Below the pieces are notes generated by a model that was not told where the DNA came from, did not search any database, and worked only from the letters and a program-made list of their open reading frames with translations. From positions 3,715,990-3,779,989 of the forward strand of contig NC_067286.1 in NCBI RefSeq assembly GCF_020740795.1: 64,000 nt of DNA. Direction: 5' to 3'. The position numbers and the translations under genes were made by a program. The stretch is from Apus apus. Its lineage: Eukaryota > Chordata > Aves > Apodiformes > Apodidae. Of this stretch, positions 41,930 through 54,935 are shown in pieces. The first letter of the stretch is position 1. Every line of letters begins with the position of its first letter.

Positions 41930-42490
41930 AGCTTGCCTACGTTTGCAGGAGAGCTTGGCGGCGGCGCTGGGCGCTCATCCCGTGCTCTTGACTTCCAGCG
42001 TCACAACTCTCCTGCAATACCAAGTGCTTTTCCTTTTTCCTGAGCTGGTCAGATCTGTCTTGCTCTGTTCAAGCTGAGGAAGTGTAGCTTGTGTCCTGGC
42101 CGCAGACCCTGAAACACTGCAGGGCTGCCCTTGGAAGGGAGCAGCTTGCTCCCCTTGCAGCATGGCTGGCGAGGTGCTGTAGGTGGCACGGAGCACGTCG
42201 GTGCCGTCAGGACAGCTGAGATTAAATTGTTGTGCAGATAGGAAAAGCCATCTGCTATTTGTTCCCCCTGCCTGCTCGCTATTCAGCAACCCAGTGCCAG
42301 CCCTCACTGCCAAGCCTGGCTGAATAGATGCCAGGCTGTCATGTGGAGCAGGCCTGGCTGCTGCTGGGACTGGGTCAGAGGTTTGGTGACCCATCTGCAG
42401 GTGACATTGTAGGCAGGTGTGGAAAAGACTTGGCTGTTGGTTGATGGGGGGAAGCTGCAACGCCGGGTGTGATGGTCCCTGGAGCTCCTT
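41930..42490. other. GC-rich islet with long antisense open frame
   Basis: GC content rises over about 550 bases, with CpGs grouped around 41958-41996 and 42160-42210. The minus strand is open for 161 codons (41975-42460), one of the longest frames in the window, rich in Gln, Ser, Ala and Pro with no domain I recognise. GC-rich sequence lacks stop codons by composition, so the frame alone is not evidence of a protein. A small regulatory island or promoter is possible. Confidence 0.3.
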
Positions 42491-43922
42491 TTACAGCTGG
42501 TGTCTTTGCACTGCTGGGTGCTGATCCTGGCTGAGCTGATAATATGTTCTCGCTCTCTTCACATATATGGCTGCAAGAGTTGGTCTTGTGCCTGCTCCTT
42601 CCCTGGAGAGAGAGAGGTGTGTGAAACTTATCCCAGCATCACTGTACAATGGTGGATGACCTTAGGGTTGCTGGTGTTCCCGTGGCAGGGTGACTATCAA
42701 TGAGAGGTGTGCATCCCCTCTGTGCTGAAAGGGTTGGGACACATGGACTTTGTGCAGTTCTGATGACTTCCCAGGTAATGAATAGTCACTCTGGATGTTC
42801 TGTGCAGTGTCTGAAGTTCTTTATGTACTATCTGATACACACTGGGCAACCCTATGAATTTCTTAAACAAAAAAAAGTGTTAAAAAAATGTTAGGATTGC
42901 TGAAATAATAAGGTTAAGGATCGAAAGTTCAGGAAATGCCAGAAGTCAGATGTCCTAGGTAACTGCTCTTCTGTTTGTGACATAAAGTCTTTTTGTCAGA
43001 TGATACAGCTTTTAAGGTCATGATCATGTCCTGTTTTTTCCCCTTTTGGCCTCATACAACAGTGAGTTAGCAAGCAGTTATTTAATAGATAAAAAGGAAC
43101 AGTATATGAGATTCTAAGCATTATTTACTTACTTGACTAAATTACTAAACTCTTCTTTAAACACAAAATTTTTATTTTCTCTCTTCCCTCCTCCCCCCTG
43201 GATTTTGACTCGTGGTTTCTTCACAGTGAATAGACCTGGTCAGTACAAGACCTGAATACTGTACTGGCAGTAACGTGCTGTGGATGAAGGGGATGGTACA
43301 ATCTCTAATATGTAGATAAGGGACTGAAATGCTGGGAAAGTGAAAATGAGTATCTTATAACTTTGTGAATAAAATATTAACCTAATTTTGAGGCATACAC
43401 TGTGTAGTATTTCATAGGTTCACAGCTTCCACATCCACATCCCCATATCCTAATGCTATGTCTTTTTTATACCTGGGTGTTCATCCCAGTCCTGTTTCCA
43501 CTGTTAGCTCCACTCTTCAGACCTTCCTCTTTGGAGACAGTTTCCATCTCCTTGTTCTTCCATAACCCATACTCCCAGCTCCACTTACGGGTTCCCTCCT
43601 TGAGCTTCATTATGTTCCCCTGTCATTAAATTCCTCCTTTTGCTCCTTCTGCTGTGGTCCCACTGAACTTTTGAGCTAGACATGGGTAGTGCTGTCATTC
43701 ATAGCACTTGTGAACCAAGAGGAATGTCACTGGCACTACCAGAAAGAGAGCTTTTTAATATACAACTACCCAAAATACCTGTTACAGAGACACGTGTTTC
43801 TTCTGGTCCCTCTGGGCTGGGAGTGCTCAGTCCAGCTGTGGGTCTGGTACCTAAGCAGTGTCCTCACTTCTGGGAGCAGAGATGGAGAGTGCTCAGGAGG
43901 ACGGGCTTAGCTGGTCTTAGCT

Positions 43923-44275
43923 GTTTTCTGGGCCCCTCAGTTCAAGAATGACAGGGAGCTGCCTGAAAGAGTCCGATGCAGGCTCTTCTCTGTGATGTCC
44001 AATGACAGGACAAGGGCAACGGGTGCAAGCAGGTGCATAGGAAGTTCTACATAAACATAAGGAAGCACTTTTTCACTGTGAGGGTGACAGAGCACCGGAA
44101 CAGGCTGTCCAGAGAGATTGTGGAGTCGTCTTCTCTGGACACATTCAAAACCCACCTGGACGCATTCCTGTGTGACCTACCCAAGAGGATCCTGCTCTGG
44201 CAGGGGGGTTGGACTAGATGATCTATTGAGATCCTCTCCAGCCCCTGACATTCTGTGATTCTGTGTTTCTGTGTT
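43923..44275 (+). mobile_element. CR1 LINE, 3' part with internal deletion
   Basis: The best-preserved CR1 copy here. It begins in the CR1 coding region ('gggcccctcagttcaagaat'), continues through the C-terminal end of ORF2 and ends with the 3' UTR and terminal octamer-like repeats (tctgtgattctgtg). The frame starting near 44033 translates to the typical CR1 tail (FYINIRKHFFTVRVTEHRN, then an FKTHLDAFLCDL segment), interrupted only at the natural end. A block normally found between 'gagagtcc..gcagg' and 'ggctcttctc' is missing near 43980. The copy is 5'-truncated and not active. Confidence 0.93.
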
Positions 44276-44667
44276 AAATTTAAATGTTCTTATGGAGCAC
44301 ATGTAGAATGAAATGACTTTTAAGTTGGCTGTGTTGTGTGTGTTTTCAGAGAAACCAAGTTAAACTTATTCCTGGCACAAACGTCACTATCTTGCCTGAT
44401 TGCAAGCTCCTAGTTCAAAGCTCTGGAGTGCCAGAGCTTGTTAAAGCAAAGGTCACTGGTGCTTTTGTACATAGTTAAGTAATGTTGTATTGTTCTACCT
44501 TGGTTCTGGCATTTTGGCTAAAACATTCAAAATTTTTCAGTCTGAGGTGGGCTCTGGCATTGTATATTCATACCAGAGTATTCTAGTTTGACTTCATGAT
44601 GAGCAGGTATTAGGGTGGGAAATCTCAGTCAGCTTTAATAAAATGGTGATGATGTTTATAAAAATAT

Positions 44668-44687
44668 TATATATATATATATATATA
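44668..44687. repeat. (TA)10 microsatellite
   Basis: Ten uninterrupted TA units, the longest pure dinucleotide run noticed in the window. Confidence 0.9.
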
Positions 44688-45633
44688 ATTATTCCCTGGT
44701 GTGTTTGAAGATTGCTGTGAGCAACATGAGTGGCGTAGGGCCAGCTCTGCCTGGCCCAGCACTCCCAGTGTGTTTGAGCACCAAGTGCTCATGGTGGGCT
44801 TACAGTGCTGAATCCTCATTGATCTTTGCTAATACAAGGTTAAAGCTTTGGTATTTGCTTGTGCTCTAGTTTTTATATGGTATGCTAATGACTCTTTTGA
44901 ATTGGAAATGCTCGTTCAGCACAGTGTAAGAGAAATGGGAATTGGCTTCATGATGCTGCGTTGCAAATAGTGTCAGACCTTTTCCTCTTTCTGTAGAAGA
45001 GCTGTTCAGGTTTTTAGAGGCCAAATTAGACACCACCACATTTTTATTCAGCTCAAAATATGTGTGCACAGACATACACATTTGTAGTTTTTTACTGTTG
45101 TCCTAGCAGTGATAGTGTCCAGAAGAATTTTTTTCCCTAACATCGTGGTGGAAACATCATGATGATTTTGGAAGTGGCTGCATATGTCTGAAAATGAAAA
45201 AGAAAAGACAAAATAGAAACACATATATTTTGCATCTGTGCAGACGGACTAAAGGGCAATTAGCCAAGGATAAGCAAATGAGTTTATTTTGAAAGGCCCA
45301 ATATGGTGACCCAAAATGTTTTGAAAGGTTTTCTGTATGATGGCATTTCTGTGTTCAAAGTTTCAGTCCAGTCAAAATTGGTAACTCTTGGCAGGGGACT
45401 GTGATGGAAATTTATGCCTGAGGTAGGAAATAATCTCACTTTTAAAGGTGAATGTTGCTATTTTGGTTTTTAATTCTGATAATTAGCAGAAGCAGCTCAT
45501 CCTCAAATTGCTCTTCTAATATTAGGTGATCCAAAATTGCATGAGGTAACTTTATATGTCACTTTATCCTGATTCTGTAATTGGAAAAAGACAGGAACAG
45601 CTACCTGCTATTAATTGCTCAAGCTATTTACAG

Positions 45634-45661
45634 AAAAAAAAAAAAAAGGCCAAAAAAAAAA
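45634..45661. repeat. A-rich tract (A14, GGCC, A10)
   Basis: Fourteen A, a GGCC interruption, then ten A. No retrotransposed body was seen directly upstream, so this is not called a poly-A tail. Confidence 0.9.
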
Positions 45662-46499
45662 GTTTCTTATTTATTTACATACAGAACAGTGTTAGTGCTG
45701 CTGCAAAATGATGCACTTCAAAGATTTGTCTTTATTATTGTGTATCAAACACTAATTTCTCTTACTCAAAATCTTTCTCACCCTGTACTTCATGTGCCTT
45801 CAGCCAGATCATCTCTCTTGTATGTTCTTCTCACCTCTCCAGTGGATGTGACAGACTCTTTGGGTGCCATCTCTAGGATCTTGCTGCATTCTTGCCAGCC
45901 TTTCTGCTGGCCACCAATCTGTGGAAGGGACTTCAGTGTTCCCTGTCTTATTTTATGCCAACTCTCTACCAGTGTTGTGCAGATTAAATCGCGATACCTT
46001 AAGAATACTACTGAGGACACACTGGGTAGCAAAGGGACTTGGTGAGATAGTGGACTGAGTTCTGGTGCACATACATTATACCCTAGGGTGAAAAAATGCA
46101 TTTTGGTTGGCATTTGGTGTCAAAACCACTGTTGACGCAGGCTACATTAATGTAAATTGCAAATGTAAGCATCTGCTCACATAATTCCAAGTGGTAACAC
46201 ATTTGTGTCTCTGAGATATGTGGGAGAAGAACTGAAAGAAAAATCACACTGAAGCGTGTGCTACAATTTTATTCCTAAAATTTGATCTGCTGGTATATTC
46301 TGCTGGACCTCCTGCTTAAACATTTTCTTGTGATGGACCAGATTATTGTTTATAGCTGATTTCCACTTTAGGTTCTTCCAGTGGATCCTGGTGGATGTAT
46401 TTATTATCCTTTTCAGCTTTTACTTTACCTTTTATTGTGTTCAGGAATCACTGGGGTGATTTAGATTGTATGGGCCTTCAAGAGAGCTTTGGTCTCACC

Positions 46500-46740
46500 T
46501 TCTATTCAAAGCAGGGTCAGCTAGGAGATCAGACCATGTTACTCAAGGCTTCATCCAGATGGGTCTTGAAAATGTCAGAGTACAGGGACTGAACAACCTC
46601 TCTGGGCAACCTGTGCCCCTGCCTGACTCTCCCTGCAGTGGAAGATTCTCCTTGTACCCAGGTTGAACTTCTTGTTGCAATTTGTGTCTGTTGTCCCTTT
46701 GAATAGAGGATGCCCAGTGATGTTTTCCTGAAAAAACTCT
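46500..46740 (-). mobile_element. CR1 LINE fragment, diverged
   Basis: Reverse-oriented CR1. Recognisable blocks in plus-strand order are 'caaagcagggtcagctagga', 'gggtcttgaaaatg', 'acaacctctctgggcaacct', 'gttgaacttcttgttgcaat' and 'gatgcccagtgatg'. The minus-strand translation contains RLPREVVQS and FKTHLDEAL, matching the C-terminal tail of CR1 ORF2. Terminal octamers are missing and there are small indels, so the copy is older than the one at 43923-44275. Confidence 0.88.
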
Positions 46741-48429
46741 TAACAGTGAGATAAGGAGATGTAGAGGTGGTTAAGACCAAGGTCAGGACTTACGTCTTGC
46801 TTCAGGAAGCCAGAGGTAAAATTGAAGGTGGAACAGATGTTCCACATGTATTGAAATTGTGGATCACTGTCTGAAAAGGTTTATAATTTGCCAGTTATTT
46901 TCCAGATGATCTTTTTTAATGTGCAGAGGTAGCAGATGTGTTTGTCGTATCCAACTCTTTAAAGTCATTTTAGGAAGTTAAACAGATGGATGCATTTTGG
47001 AATGCAGCAGCATCTCTTTCAGCATCTGTAACATCATTATTTCATGTGCCAAACAGGATAGAAGGGAACAGAGCAGCTGATAGGTATTTGCCTATGACAA
47101 ACTGACCCATTTGCCTACAGCCAATAATACACTAATGCTGTGACAGGAATGACTGACTACTGCTGCTTTTACAGTGGAATGATGTGAGTTTCCAGGCAGT
47201 TGTCGAGTTGGTTTGTTTGTTTGTTCTTGTAGGTTTTTTTTAACGTTGGACTAGCTTGACCTCAGGTTGTTTTATTGCTGGTATAAACAAAGCTCATGCT
47301 AATTCTCTTACAGAAGGTGATTGTGTCTCCAGAATGCAGAAAATAATTCCATCAGTTGAATTCCATCTATCTAAAAAAAAAAAAGGTTGTATATTACAAT
47401 GATCTTATGACTAAAATGGGAGGAGGAAATCTGAAATACAGAAAAATTATCTCTCAGTGCCTTCTGTTTGATGTTTGTTTTCCAGTGATAAGCATCAGCC
47501 AGATCTTCCATGGGGGTGATTGAGTATATCAGGGCTGTCTGATGTTTTGACAGTGACACCTTCCTAAAATCATCCAAACACTAACAGTAGCATTATTAAA
47601 AATCGTATTTTTGCACGTGTAAAGTTAATGCAATGCTGTAGCTTTAAATAGTGTGAGTTCAATACAGCATCAAGGATAAAATTCAGGGTGGCAGGAAACC
47701 TTAGGCTAGAATAATATCCTGTCACCTTAGAAAAGTAAAATTGTTTAAATGTTGAAACGTCAAAGCTGTTTAAAGCAACAAACATGCCATTAATCATTAT
47801 ACTGGAAACCTCCTTTGTTTTGCTATGAAACAAAATATTAGGAGAACATTCTGTTGTTTTTTTAATGTCATTTTTGGATGGCTGATATTACAAAAGCTTG
47901 AAAAAGTCAGTATTAAAACAGTAAGAGGGTTAGTTACTAGTTTGCTAAGAGGAGAATGAGAGAATAAAGGAAATACAAGGAAATTTGGGAAGAGAAGCTT
48001 GATGCTGCCATGCATGGGGCTGCGTGGTGGCCCTGCAGCACTTTAGAGTATAATTGTCTGCTGTACATTTCCTTGCACAGTGATCTTTGGAACTTTCTAG
48101 TTTAAGACTGAGCAAACGTTTGGCAGGTACAAGTGAACCCCTCCCTCAGATGTACCTGTGATTTTTAAACATAAAATTAATCGATTTTCAGTTATTTTTC
48201 CATGTCTTATGGAGTAACCCTCCTGGAATTGCCCGTGACGGGTCATCACATTGGAAATGGAAGTGGCAAATTGGTTTATTTGGATGTTGACTCTCAAGAA
48301 TGGTCATGGCTGTTGGACTGAAGGACTTGAGTTATGTCTGTGTAAATGTCAAGTTTCACTGAAATTTTTGACTGAAGAATTCCACTAGTACCATTAGTGT
48401 ACCCCAAATTTTAGCTCCCGAGGGCGTGC

Positions 48430-48453
48430 TTTTTTTTTTTTTTTCTTTTTTTT
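48430..48453. repeat. T-rich tract
   Basis: Fifteen T, one C, then eight T. Simple low-complexity sequence. Confidence 0.9.
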
Positions 48454-50927
48454 CATAAACATCAAATCAAGTCTAATCTTTCTTTAAAGGAGCTGTGGAG
48501 GTAGGAAACATTGGTATTGGGGCATCGTGTTAAGCACTGTGTTTCCTTTCATATGATTGTGAACAATCTAGGGTTTATATATATATGTATATATTTCTGC
48601 TAACACATTCAGAAATAGCTGGTGTTTGTAACATTGCAGTTAATCATTGAGACATTATATGGTGCATTGCAGGTGACCTCCAGCAGTGAACTGCTCCTGA
48701 ATGGTTGCCCTGTGGGAATGCTCTCTTTTTTTGGCTTCCAGGGAAAAGTGCCTGCCTGCAGACCTTGGTTGTGAAGTGTACTTGGCAAAGCCTGCAAGTG
48801 TGGGCTGATATTTCTTGTTCTCTGATATCTAGTTGTCAGTTGGTGAGCACCACAAGCACCACTTCATGGCTCCAGAACTGCACTGGGCATCATCAACTGA
48901 ACTGAATGCGTTGGCTCAGTATAAAAGAGGATTTTTTAATACAAACTGATTGGTAATGTGCAGTGATGGGAAGGGAGATAATGTGAATATAGGAAAAGAT
49001 TTATGAAATAGTTATCTAAAGGAGGTTTTTATAAATACTTCTAATTGGGACGTAAAATTCTGATGCTGGCTGTAGAGAAACTTCATTGATTTAGAGCAGG
49101 TGACAGTCTGACTCTCACCATTTAGTGTGAATAGTGATACTTTGCTCTTCACAGAACAGCTGAAGTTGCTTAATGATAATTTGGCCAATTTGTGTTTGTT
49201 CAAAACTGCTGATGTGGGAGGGATTGGTGGCAGCTGAGGCTGGGTTGGAATGCAGATCCAGCTGAAATAAAGACTTTGAAATATAGATGTTTCTTCTCAT
49301 TTGCTTCTCAGATGGTTTCTACCCTTAGCTTTAACAACTCTTGCAGATGATGGAGTAGTGAGGGAAAGCAAGGTTACAGAAGGTGACCACCTGATAGTGT
49401 GAGATTGTTAGCTTGTAGATTTTTTTTCCTTGCTGCTTCTTGAGAAGGCAGGGAAAATAGCAGAGGGTAGAGAGCATTTTCTTAGGTCCTTCTCTGTCCT
49501 CTGAACTTCATGGTTAAAGTCAAGGGTAGTTTGCAGGATTTGGATTATCATCACCTTCCTTCTGTTATATTCCCATTAGTGTGCTTCTAGTCACAGATGT
49601 TTTCTTAGCTTTTCCAAATACTAGATGCCATAGGCAATGTCAAATCAGGCATAAAATAACACAGGAGCTTGTATGATAACCTTGTAGAAACAAAGGACAC
49701 ATGAGTAGATGAAGAATACCCAGATGCACATCTCTGTTGGGAAGACTCAATTTGGAAGGATCTTTGTAAAGTGGTATTGAAATATTTATTGCAGGTGCTG
49801 TTAGTGGCATGGAAAGATGATATGTCTTCTTATGATCACGGACATTAAGAGATAACTAAGTGGAGGTGAGCTATGGGCTGGCATGCCAAAGCTGCTCTTT
49901 TAGGAACTTGAAGATTATTCATGCATATATGTATTACACTGTGACTACAGCAGAGATATACAATATGCATCTAAATCTTACAGCACCCCAGAAAGCATTA
50001 CTTGAAATAAGCTCTTGCATTCCTCATCCTTTTCATTCCTGTTCCTGACGAATTTAAGTCTGAGGAAGGAACTTTACATGCAAACTCAGAGAGATGGACC
50101 CTTTCAAAGTCAATCACAGAACCCCTCTCAATGTGCCTGACTCCAGCCAGCTGAGCCCAATTTTGATTAGATTCTGAGAAACTGATAAGGCTGCAGATCC
50201 AAAAGCAATGCAAGCATAATGAAATCAAAGACAGGGATGTTGATTAAAATGCATTTGCTATGACTATAAAAACTTCAGTAGCTTTTGAGTGAAGCACTAC
50301 CAGAGTTAAGTTTATGTAAAGTGCTGGCTATGTAGTGAAATGATAAATGCATCATGAAGTAAAATACTACCAGTCTGCAACAAGGTGGGAAAAGTATTTT
50401 AGTCTTGATGCCTGCTCCTAGTGTTTCTACTTACATTACAAACCTATCACATGTTCTGGTACAGAAACATGATGAAATATGAGCATATTATTCAGAAGGT
50501 GCTCACTTAAAACGGTGCCATTTTGTGTCACGATGCAAAAGGGTCTGCCTGTATCACTAGTGTGACTAGTGAAACTTTCTGTGTGTCTTCTGAAAATGGG
50601 TGTGTGATGTTCTTGTCTAGGTGGAACTTAGTATGTGCATTTGTTAAAACATGACACTGTTATAAAATGAGGTGAAATTAAAACCAGTGTGCATTAGGAA
50701 CGTGTCAGGGGATTAACAAAAGGGATTTTAGATCAGAATTAGTGTAATGCAGACAAGATTTCTGTGAAAAGAACTGGGAACAGAACCAAGGTTTCCTCCT
50801 TTTCTCTCTGCTCTATATAAAGAACTCACATGTACAGATTATAATTGCTATGGTGAGAAGATGCCAAATTATATAATGCCTCTACACACATCCCTTTTTT
50901 GTAACCTCTGCTGTTCCTCTTGTGGGA

Positions 50928-50940
50928 ACACACACACACA
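50928..50940. repeat. (AC)n short microsatellite
   Basis: Six and a half AC units. Short, but uninterrupted. Confidence 0.8.
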
Positions 50941-53788
50941 AAATATTAGGAGCTTGATCCCATTTACACCTTTATGGGTACTTTCATTAAATGGTAAGGT
51001 AGATCTGTAGACAGGATGGGGCTTTTACATATTAGATACTCTGATCAGGGACAAAAGATGGATGTGAATGTACAAAGTGCCTGCAGTACCAAAAATAGGT
51101 CCATATTTATTCCTGTCATAGCTTCACTTAAGTTGATGGAGTGGTGCCAAAGCTGAACATGCCCACCATCTATAGGACAGCTGGCCACCTGGCAGTAGTC
51201 AGGTTTGATGAGAGGGCTTTGTAAGAACATGGTGACATTTTAGGAGCATTCACCTCAGCTTGAAACGATTTTCTGGGAGATTTCAGATGTATCTGTAATG
51301 CCTGAAAGACAAGGATAGCATTGATCAAGGTATTTTCAAGCCTTGAGTTTAGTTCCATCAGCAGTTCTGAATCACCAGACCAGTTAACGAGGTGTTCTAA
51401 TTGATATAATAATTCTACATAGTTTTTCCACTTACACTAATGTAACATTTGGCTTCATTGATGGATTAACCACAAGTTGAAAGGAAGGCCTGATTCTCTG
51501 ATCCTTTGCTACATTTCATAAAGCTTTTAATTTTCCTTGCAATAATGCACATCCAATCCATATAGACATTTTTTTCCTCATGGGTTTGGAGACCCTGTTC
51601 AGTTGTTAATTGATAGTGTATGAGCAATGAAGGCAGCCTCAATAGTTTTACTGTTACAGAAACATTCATCTCATTCATAAAGATCATCTGTTCAAGAGCA
51701 GCCAACCCTGGTTTTTGTTCTGTTTACTGGCTTTGTTTTGGGCAATGTGCTGACTTGCCTACAAGCTCTTCAACTAGAGAGTATTCAAATAGTTTCCACT
51801 GATGTGTTAAGATCTCCAGTTCACATGAGTCTGCTCGCTAAAATTTTGAGAATATGAAGCCAGTTCTGACACCAGAGTCTTGGCACTTGAGATGACACTA
51901 CATGGTGCTAAGTAGCCACAGCTTGAGTCCTGAGCAATAGCATCTCCCAAGCTTAAAAATCAGTCCGATGAGCCAAGTCACTAGGGCGTTTTTGTGTGTT
52001 TGTTTGTCTTCTAACAGGAAAGTAAAGTCCTTGTTTATAGCATTTTTCCCTCCATATTCCAAAAATTAGGGGGTGGGTAGATGCTTGCTGGGCTACAAGC
52101 AGATAAAGTGGGGATCTTCTGATCATTCAGGTAAAGGTAATTGCCAAACTTAAGGCTGCAGGGGAGTGTTCCCCTAGTTAGTGGCTCATCTGACATTTGA
52201 AGCAGAAAGGAATGAAGCTCTTGCTTTCTGTTTAGATAATTTGCCTGCTTTTTAACATTGCTCACCCATCTTAGAGCTTATTTGGTTGATTCAAAACAGA
52301 GGAAGGGAAAACTAGTTGGGCTTTTCAAGGAAGATAAGGAAGATAAGTTCTGAGACCCCACTGACTGTCCAAGAGAAGTAGTTTCTTTTAAAAATCCTAG
52401 CATTAAAAACAGGTAAATTGTATTTATTTTTATTTATTAAAACCAAACAAGCCAAATAGACAAAACCTAATCAATTTCAAAGATAGACCAAAACTGATGT
52501 TGGCTATCCTTGCAGATACTGCCTGTAATGTGGCCTGTTAAGGATTTATAACCTCATGGCATCCATGTACAATATGTAATGTGTTGCATTTCAGTGTTTG
52601 GATATATGAAAGAAAATATGCATTAAAAAAAACAGGAATTAGGTAACAATGGATTATTAATGCAGACTTTTCTCTTGAATAGCTGTTTTTTTACTGAACT
52701 CGTAAGAGAAGCAGTAATTCTAGGTGACTCTTCAAATGTGTTATCAGGAATTCACAGTAACCTTTGATAAAGAAGGGGTTTGTGTTATTTATTTGGCAAA
52801 ATAACTGGCAGGAGCATAGATGGAGTGTATTGAGAAGACATCTTCACTTCAGTAGGCTGGACTGCACACCAAGAAATAAAGGTGTTTCTTCTAGCTGAGG
52901 AATATTCAATCCACCATCATCAAAGGAACAGTTGCAGTAATTATTAAAGGAGCACTGAAAGGAATCATTTTCTTGTGCTCAAATTAGCTTTGTGTCTGTT
53001 TTGGTGTCCGGTAACCTAGCCAGTTTTCCAAGATGAAAACAGAACAACAAAAACTGGCAGGTTCTGTGCATCTGGGATCGGTGGCCTGAAACTCATAAAA
53101 CTGTAAGTGAAGAAGAGATCATAAAGCTGTCAATTAGATCTTCTAATAGCTTTAAAACATGACTACATTTTATTACAGACCTAAAATTAGCCTTCGTTTC
53201 AAACTTGGGTCCTTTTCAAGTTTTTCATGCTCCAGTCCAATCTTCTTTTTAGCTAGCAAGGCTGAGTTTGCAGCATTGAACAATGGAAATGGTATTGGAG
53301 CATTTTACAAAATTCTGCTGCAATAGCTACCAGTCCTTTTATATGGCCAGTCGTTCTTCATCCAGTTGTTGGGCTTTGCAGTTTTTAATATAGTTATGTT
53401 TAAGTGGACATGGTGCATGGACAGGGGAGTAAATGTTAGAAGACCCATCTCAGTGGAGCTGGGTGAACAGAGTTGTGCAGTTTTCAGTCTGAGGTTAGTG
53501 GATAAAGAGACTAGGGGGAAAGCAGTTAGTCAGAAAGACAACAACAAAAAATTGCCCTCTTCAAGTTAACACAAAGCTGCCTGCAGAGTTGGTATATGTG
53601 AATACAGATGTGCTGAAAAATCTTGGAAACAACCAAAACTCAATGGCCACGTGAGCTTGATGTGCTCTGTGGGAACATGAATTACACAAGCCATGGGCAG
53701 TGCTAAGTGGGAAAGATGGCAGACTGCAGTGGTGGTGTGTGCAGGCTTTGCTTTTGGTTTTAAATAATCTAGTTAATGTGAGATATCT

Positions 53789-53850
53789 CAAAAAAGAAGG
53801 GGAAAAAACAAGCAAACAAACAAAAACCACAAAGAAAACAACAACAAAAA
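53789..53850. repeat. A-rich / CAAA simple repeat
   Basis: A long purine-dominated stretch with repeated CAAA and ACA units, ending at the C-run of 'cgcccccac'. The opposite strand is T-rich and gives a spurious hydrophobic Val/Phe frame. Confidence 0.8.
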
Positions 53851-54515
53851 CGCCCCCACATAGTACAGCTAATGTCTTCTGAAACTCTGTTCTGTTAATG
53901 GGGACAGAACTTTTCATAATGAAGATGACATCCAGAGCAGAACCCAGCGTGCAGGTCTCATCTGATTTCCATTGCCTAAAATGCTATCCTAATCCAGCTG
54001 CCTAATCCTGGGGACACACCTACAATCCAGAGATGTCTCATTGTTCTATCTGAAAGAGTTCCAGATAGAAAACTTTTACAGAATTTTGGGTGTCAGATAG
54101 GCAGGACTCAGCTCCCACTGAAGTGAATGGTGGAGCTTGCTTCAGCCTTCCTCCTCTAAGCACTCCTCTCAGCCTGGCTGGTGCAAGGCCATGGGGCTGC
54201 ACTTCCTCTGACCTGCTGAGTAGCTCCATGGACTGGACACTTGCCCAGAGTGTATTTCAGATATTTCAAGGGTAGGTTAATTGCTTCTCTCTGCTTGCTG
54301 GGATCACTCTTGTCCTTGCCTCGCAGGCAAGGGTGTAATACAGGGATTTGTTCTTCAGGCATTGAGTGAGATGAGAATAAGGAGCTGAAGGATGTGCCCC
54401 TTCTTGGGAAATAATGCAATACCTGGGGCTGTGATGAAGATGTGATGTAAAATGCACTTTTCTATATCCAGTACTGGCTTTGTCAGTATTATTTTGAGTC
54501 ACCCTCCCCTCCCTG

Positions 54516-54523
54516 TATATAAT
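54516..54523 (+). promoter_or_regulatory. TATA-box-like element
   Basis: TATATAAT sits in a short C-rich then AT-rich context about 540 bases left of the CpG island. It has TATA-box form, but such octamers occur by chance in AT-rich DNA and no initiator or transcript evidence is visible. Confidence 0.2.
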
Positions 54524-54851
54524 GTAAGAACCCTGTGTGGTAACTCAGAGCCTCTTGCTGTCTGAAAATGAGGTGTTGTGGCACTGTAAGTCCCAGTGCT
54601 AAGACCCCCTGACAAGTCCAAAGGCATCTGTCATTCGGTGCCCCGAGTTTCCACGCTGATAGTCCTCTGTGGTCCAGGATGGAGTTCCCTGGGCAGAAAG
54701 AGGGATATATACTGCACTGAAATGTGTCCTGCTAGCAGGAATGAGGGATCTGGGGGCTGTAACGGATCATGGTGCCTGCAGAGCAGCGTGGGGAGGAACC
54801 TGTGACTCTGAAAGAAAGACTCCTAAAAGCCAAGTGCCAAGTGTTGCTATA

Positions 54852-54935
54852 ATGGGGCTGGATTACTCACTGTGCTTATTCCAATTCCTGTTGATGCTGG
54901 CAGTGGGAGCTTTCCCGAACAGCGACGAACAATGA
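54852..54935 (+). other. small ORF, 27 codons, signal-peptide-like
   Basis: ATG at 54852 opens MGLDYSLCLFQFLLMLAVGA and seven further residues before TGA at 54933. The middle is a hydrophobic stretch of about 12-14 residues followed by small residues, like a signal peptide or a tiny membrane peptide. It lies in a longer open frame that starts further left. There is no homologue I can name; a chance frame is the most likely explanation. Confidence 0.15.

Larger units (their letters stand above)
36061..43922. other. non-coding stretch
   Basis: No coding exon recognised. It contains a weak CR1 candidate near 38889, a 15-base T-run at 38788-38802, a (TA)n run at 41094-41108 and a GC-rich islet at about 41930-42490. 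Confidence 0.55.
44276..46499. other. non-coding stretch
   Basis: No gene recognised. It holds a (TA)n repeat at 44668-44687 and A-runs at 45634-45661. A 154-codon plus frame at 45581-46045 crosses the A-runs as poly-Lys and shows no recognisable domain. Confidence 0.55.
46741..54500. other. non-coding stretch
   Basis: About 7.8 kb with no coding exon recognised. It contains T-runs at 48430-48453, a (TA)n run at 48576-48594, an (AC)n run at 50928-50940 and an A-rich CAAA-type stretch at 53789-53850. Short frames throughout look random. Confidence 0.55.

Noticed and set aside
44033..44221. 62-codon plus frame as a separate small gene
   Set aside because: The translation is the C-terminal tail of CR1 ORF2; it belongs to the CR1 copy at 43923-44275.
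45581..46045. 154-codon plus frame
   Set aside because: It passes through two poly-A runs as poly-Lys and shows no domain, repeat or conserved-looking motif. Length is compatible with chance in a window this size.
46529..46780. 83-codon minus frame as a gene
   Set aside because: It contains the CR1 ORF2 tail motifs and overlaps the reverse-oriented CR1 fragment.
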